From positions 1 to 43,349 of the forward strand of contig JAPYTH010000014.1 in assembly GCA_029936295.1 (NCBI GenBank): a DNA stretch of 43,349 nt, written 5' to 3'. A program made the translations under genes and the position numbers. Shown here piece by piece: positions 42,870 through 43,349 of this stretch. The first letter of the stretch is position 1. Each line of letters opens with the position of its first letter. This DNA is from TMED109 sp015660425. Lineage in GTDB: Bacteria; Pseudomonadota; Alphaproteobacteria; TMED109. The notes under the pieces were generated by a model that was not told the DNA's origin, searched no databases, and saw only the letters and a program-made list of their open reading frames with translations.

Positions 42870-43349
42870 TTATATCTCCAAAAAAATCATAATTACTAAT
42901 AATTTTTTTTTCTTTAATGTCTACGAAGGGAAAATTATCATTATTAAAGATCACTAAATCTTTTTCAATTTCTATTAATGGTGCAGACCCATAATCATAG
43001 ACTGCCGTGACCTCACCAATATATTTTCCTTCACTATTTTCTACTTTACAACCCACTAAATCAACCAGGTAATATTCATTATTATCTAGAACTGGAAAAC
43101 TAGATCGTTTTGCAAATATTTTTTCCCCTTTTAATAAATCAGCTTCTTCTGGGCTATTTATACCTTCTAAAGTACAAATTGCCTGGCCTTTATTTTCAAA
43201 CATAACTTTTAAGGCATATGTATTACCATTTATTAAATGGACTGGATTATATAATTCCAAACCTTTAGAGCTTTCTGTATACCACTTAATTTTTAGCAGA
43301 CCTTTTAAACCATGTTTTCCAGAAATTACTCCTATAACTATTAAATTAT
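42856..43349 (-). CDS. rimM: Ribosome maturation factor RimM (5' end cut by window edge)
   Basis: A 30S assembly factor with an N-terminal RimM barrel and a C-terminal PRC barrel. The frame stays open to the last base of the window: beyond the first in-frame TTG (43260) it continues as IGVISGKHGLKGLLKIKWYT, which is the conserved RimM N-terminal motif, so only a few codons are missing. The C-terminal half shows EYYLVDLVGCKVENSEGKYI and VFNNDNFPFVDI of the PRC barrel. It overlaps trmD by 14 nt. The order rimM-trmD-rplS is universal enough to support the call. Confidence 0.92.
   Translation of the reverse strand, partial: NLIVIGVISGKHGLKGLLKIKWYTESSKGLELYNPVHLINGNTYALKVMFENKGQAICTLEGINSPEEADLLKGEKIFAKRSSFPVLDNNEYYLVDLVGCKVENSEGKYIGEVTAVYDYGSAPLIEIEKDLVIFNNDNFPFVDIKEKKIISNYDFFGDINDEK

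Noticed and set aside
42856..43260. RimM starting at the TTG at 43260
   Set aside because: The frame continues to the window edge with the conserved RimM N-terminal motif, so the gene is cut by the edge and starts outside.
1..43349. Mobile elements, CRISPR arrays, defence or toxin systems, tRNA or rRNA genes
   Set aside because: I looked on both strands for transposase or integrase genes other than xerC, spaced direct repeats, and tRNA-like sequence between genes, and found none. The only long repeat is the 55-bp pair at the rplU gap.

Overview
The window reads as one piece of a strongly AT-rich, tightly packed alphaproteobacterial chromosome, probably from a streamlined marine-type lineage. 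The evidence is the gene order rplU-rpmA-obgE-proB-proA-nadD-rsfS-ctpA-rppH, an F1-only atpHAGDC operon next to priA, the sdh-zapE-mdh-sucCDAB-lpd supercluster, a DUF1491 protein, and very short or overlapping gene junctions. The exact lineage cannot be fixed by eye. The sequence is a scaffold with five runs of exactly 100 N. These are placeholders rather than measured gaps, and four of them damage genes (rplU, sucB, sdhA, leuB/asd).

Layout. (1) 1-3.9 kb: an acyl-CoA (oxalate-CoA-like) ligase and a ketopantoate-reductase-family gene (+), then a cytosolic gamma-glutamyltransferase-family enzyme and a DUF1491 protein (-). (2) 4.0-11.6 kb (+): ribosomal proteins L21 and L27, the GTPase ObgE, proline biosynthesis ProB/ProA, NadD, RsfS, a decayed EnvC-like M23 remnant, the processing protease CtpA and RppH. 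(3) 11.6-18.8 kb (-): F1 ATP synthase atpHAGDC, preceded by priA. (4) 18.9-20.5 kb (+): a small transaldolase and XerC. (5) 20.5-43.3 kb (-): about 23 kb of genes on one strand, read rimM-trmD-rplS-leuC-leuD-leuB-asd-sdhC-sdhD-sdhA-sdhB-mmsA-zapE-Fe-ADH-phyH-mdh-sucC-sucD-sucA-sucB-lpd.

How the genes work together. The large minus-strand block joins leucine and aspartate-family amino-acid synthesis to the TCA-cycle steps from 2-oxoglutarate to oxaloacetate. A methylmalonate/malonate-semialdehyde dehydrogenase (mmsA), an iron-dependent alcohol dehydrogenase and a PhyH-type dioxygenase are inserted in it. Those three sit where the usual alphaproteobacterial order runs straight from sdhB through zapE to mdh, and they may form a small accessory route delivering acetyl- or propionyl-CoA. 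The F1 operon supplies the ATP synthase headpiece; the Fo genes are elsewhere.

I see no CRISPR array, transposon, prophage, toxin-antitoxin or defence locus, tRNA or rRNA, and nothing that I would call a new biological system. The points most worth a second look are the dioxygenase/alcohol dehydrogenase/semialdehyde dehydrogenase insertion, the EnvC remnant with no rlmH beside it, a Ser in place of the conserved Asp in the SucB HxxxDG motif, the repeat-bounded gap in rplU, and frequent TTG start codons.
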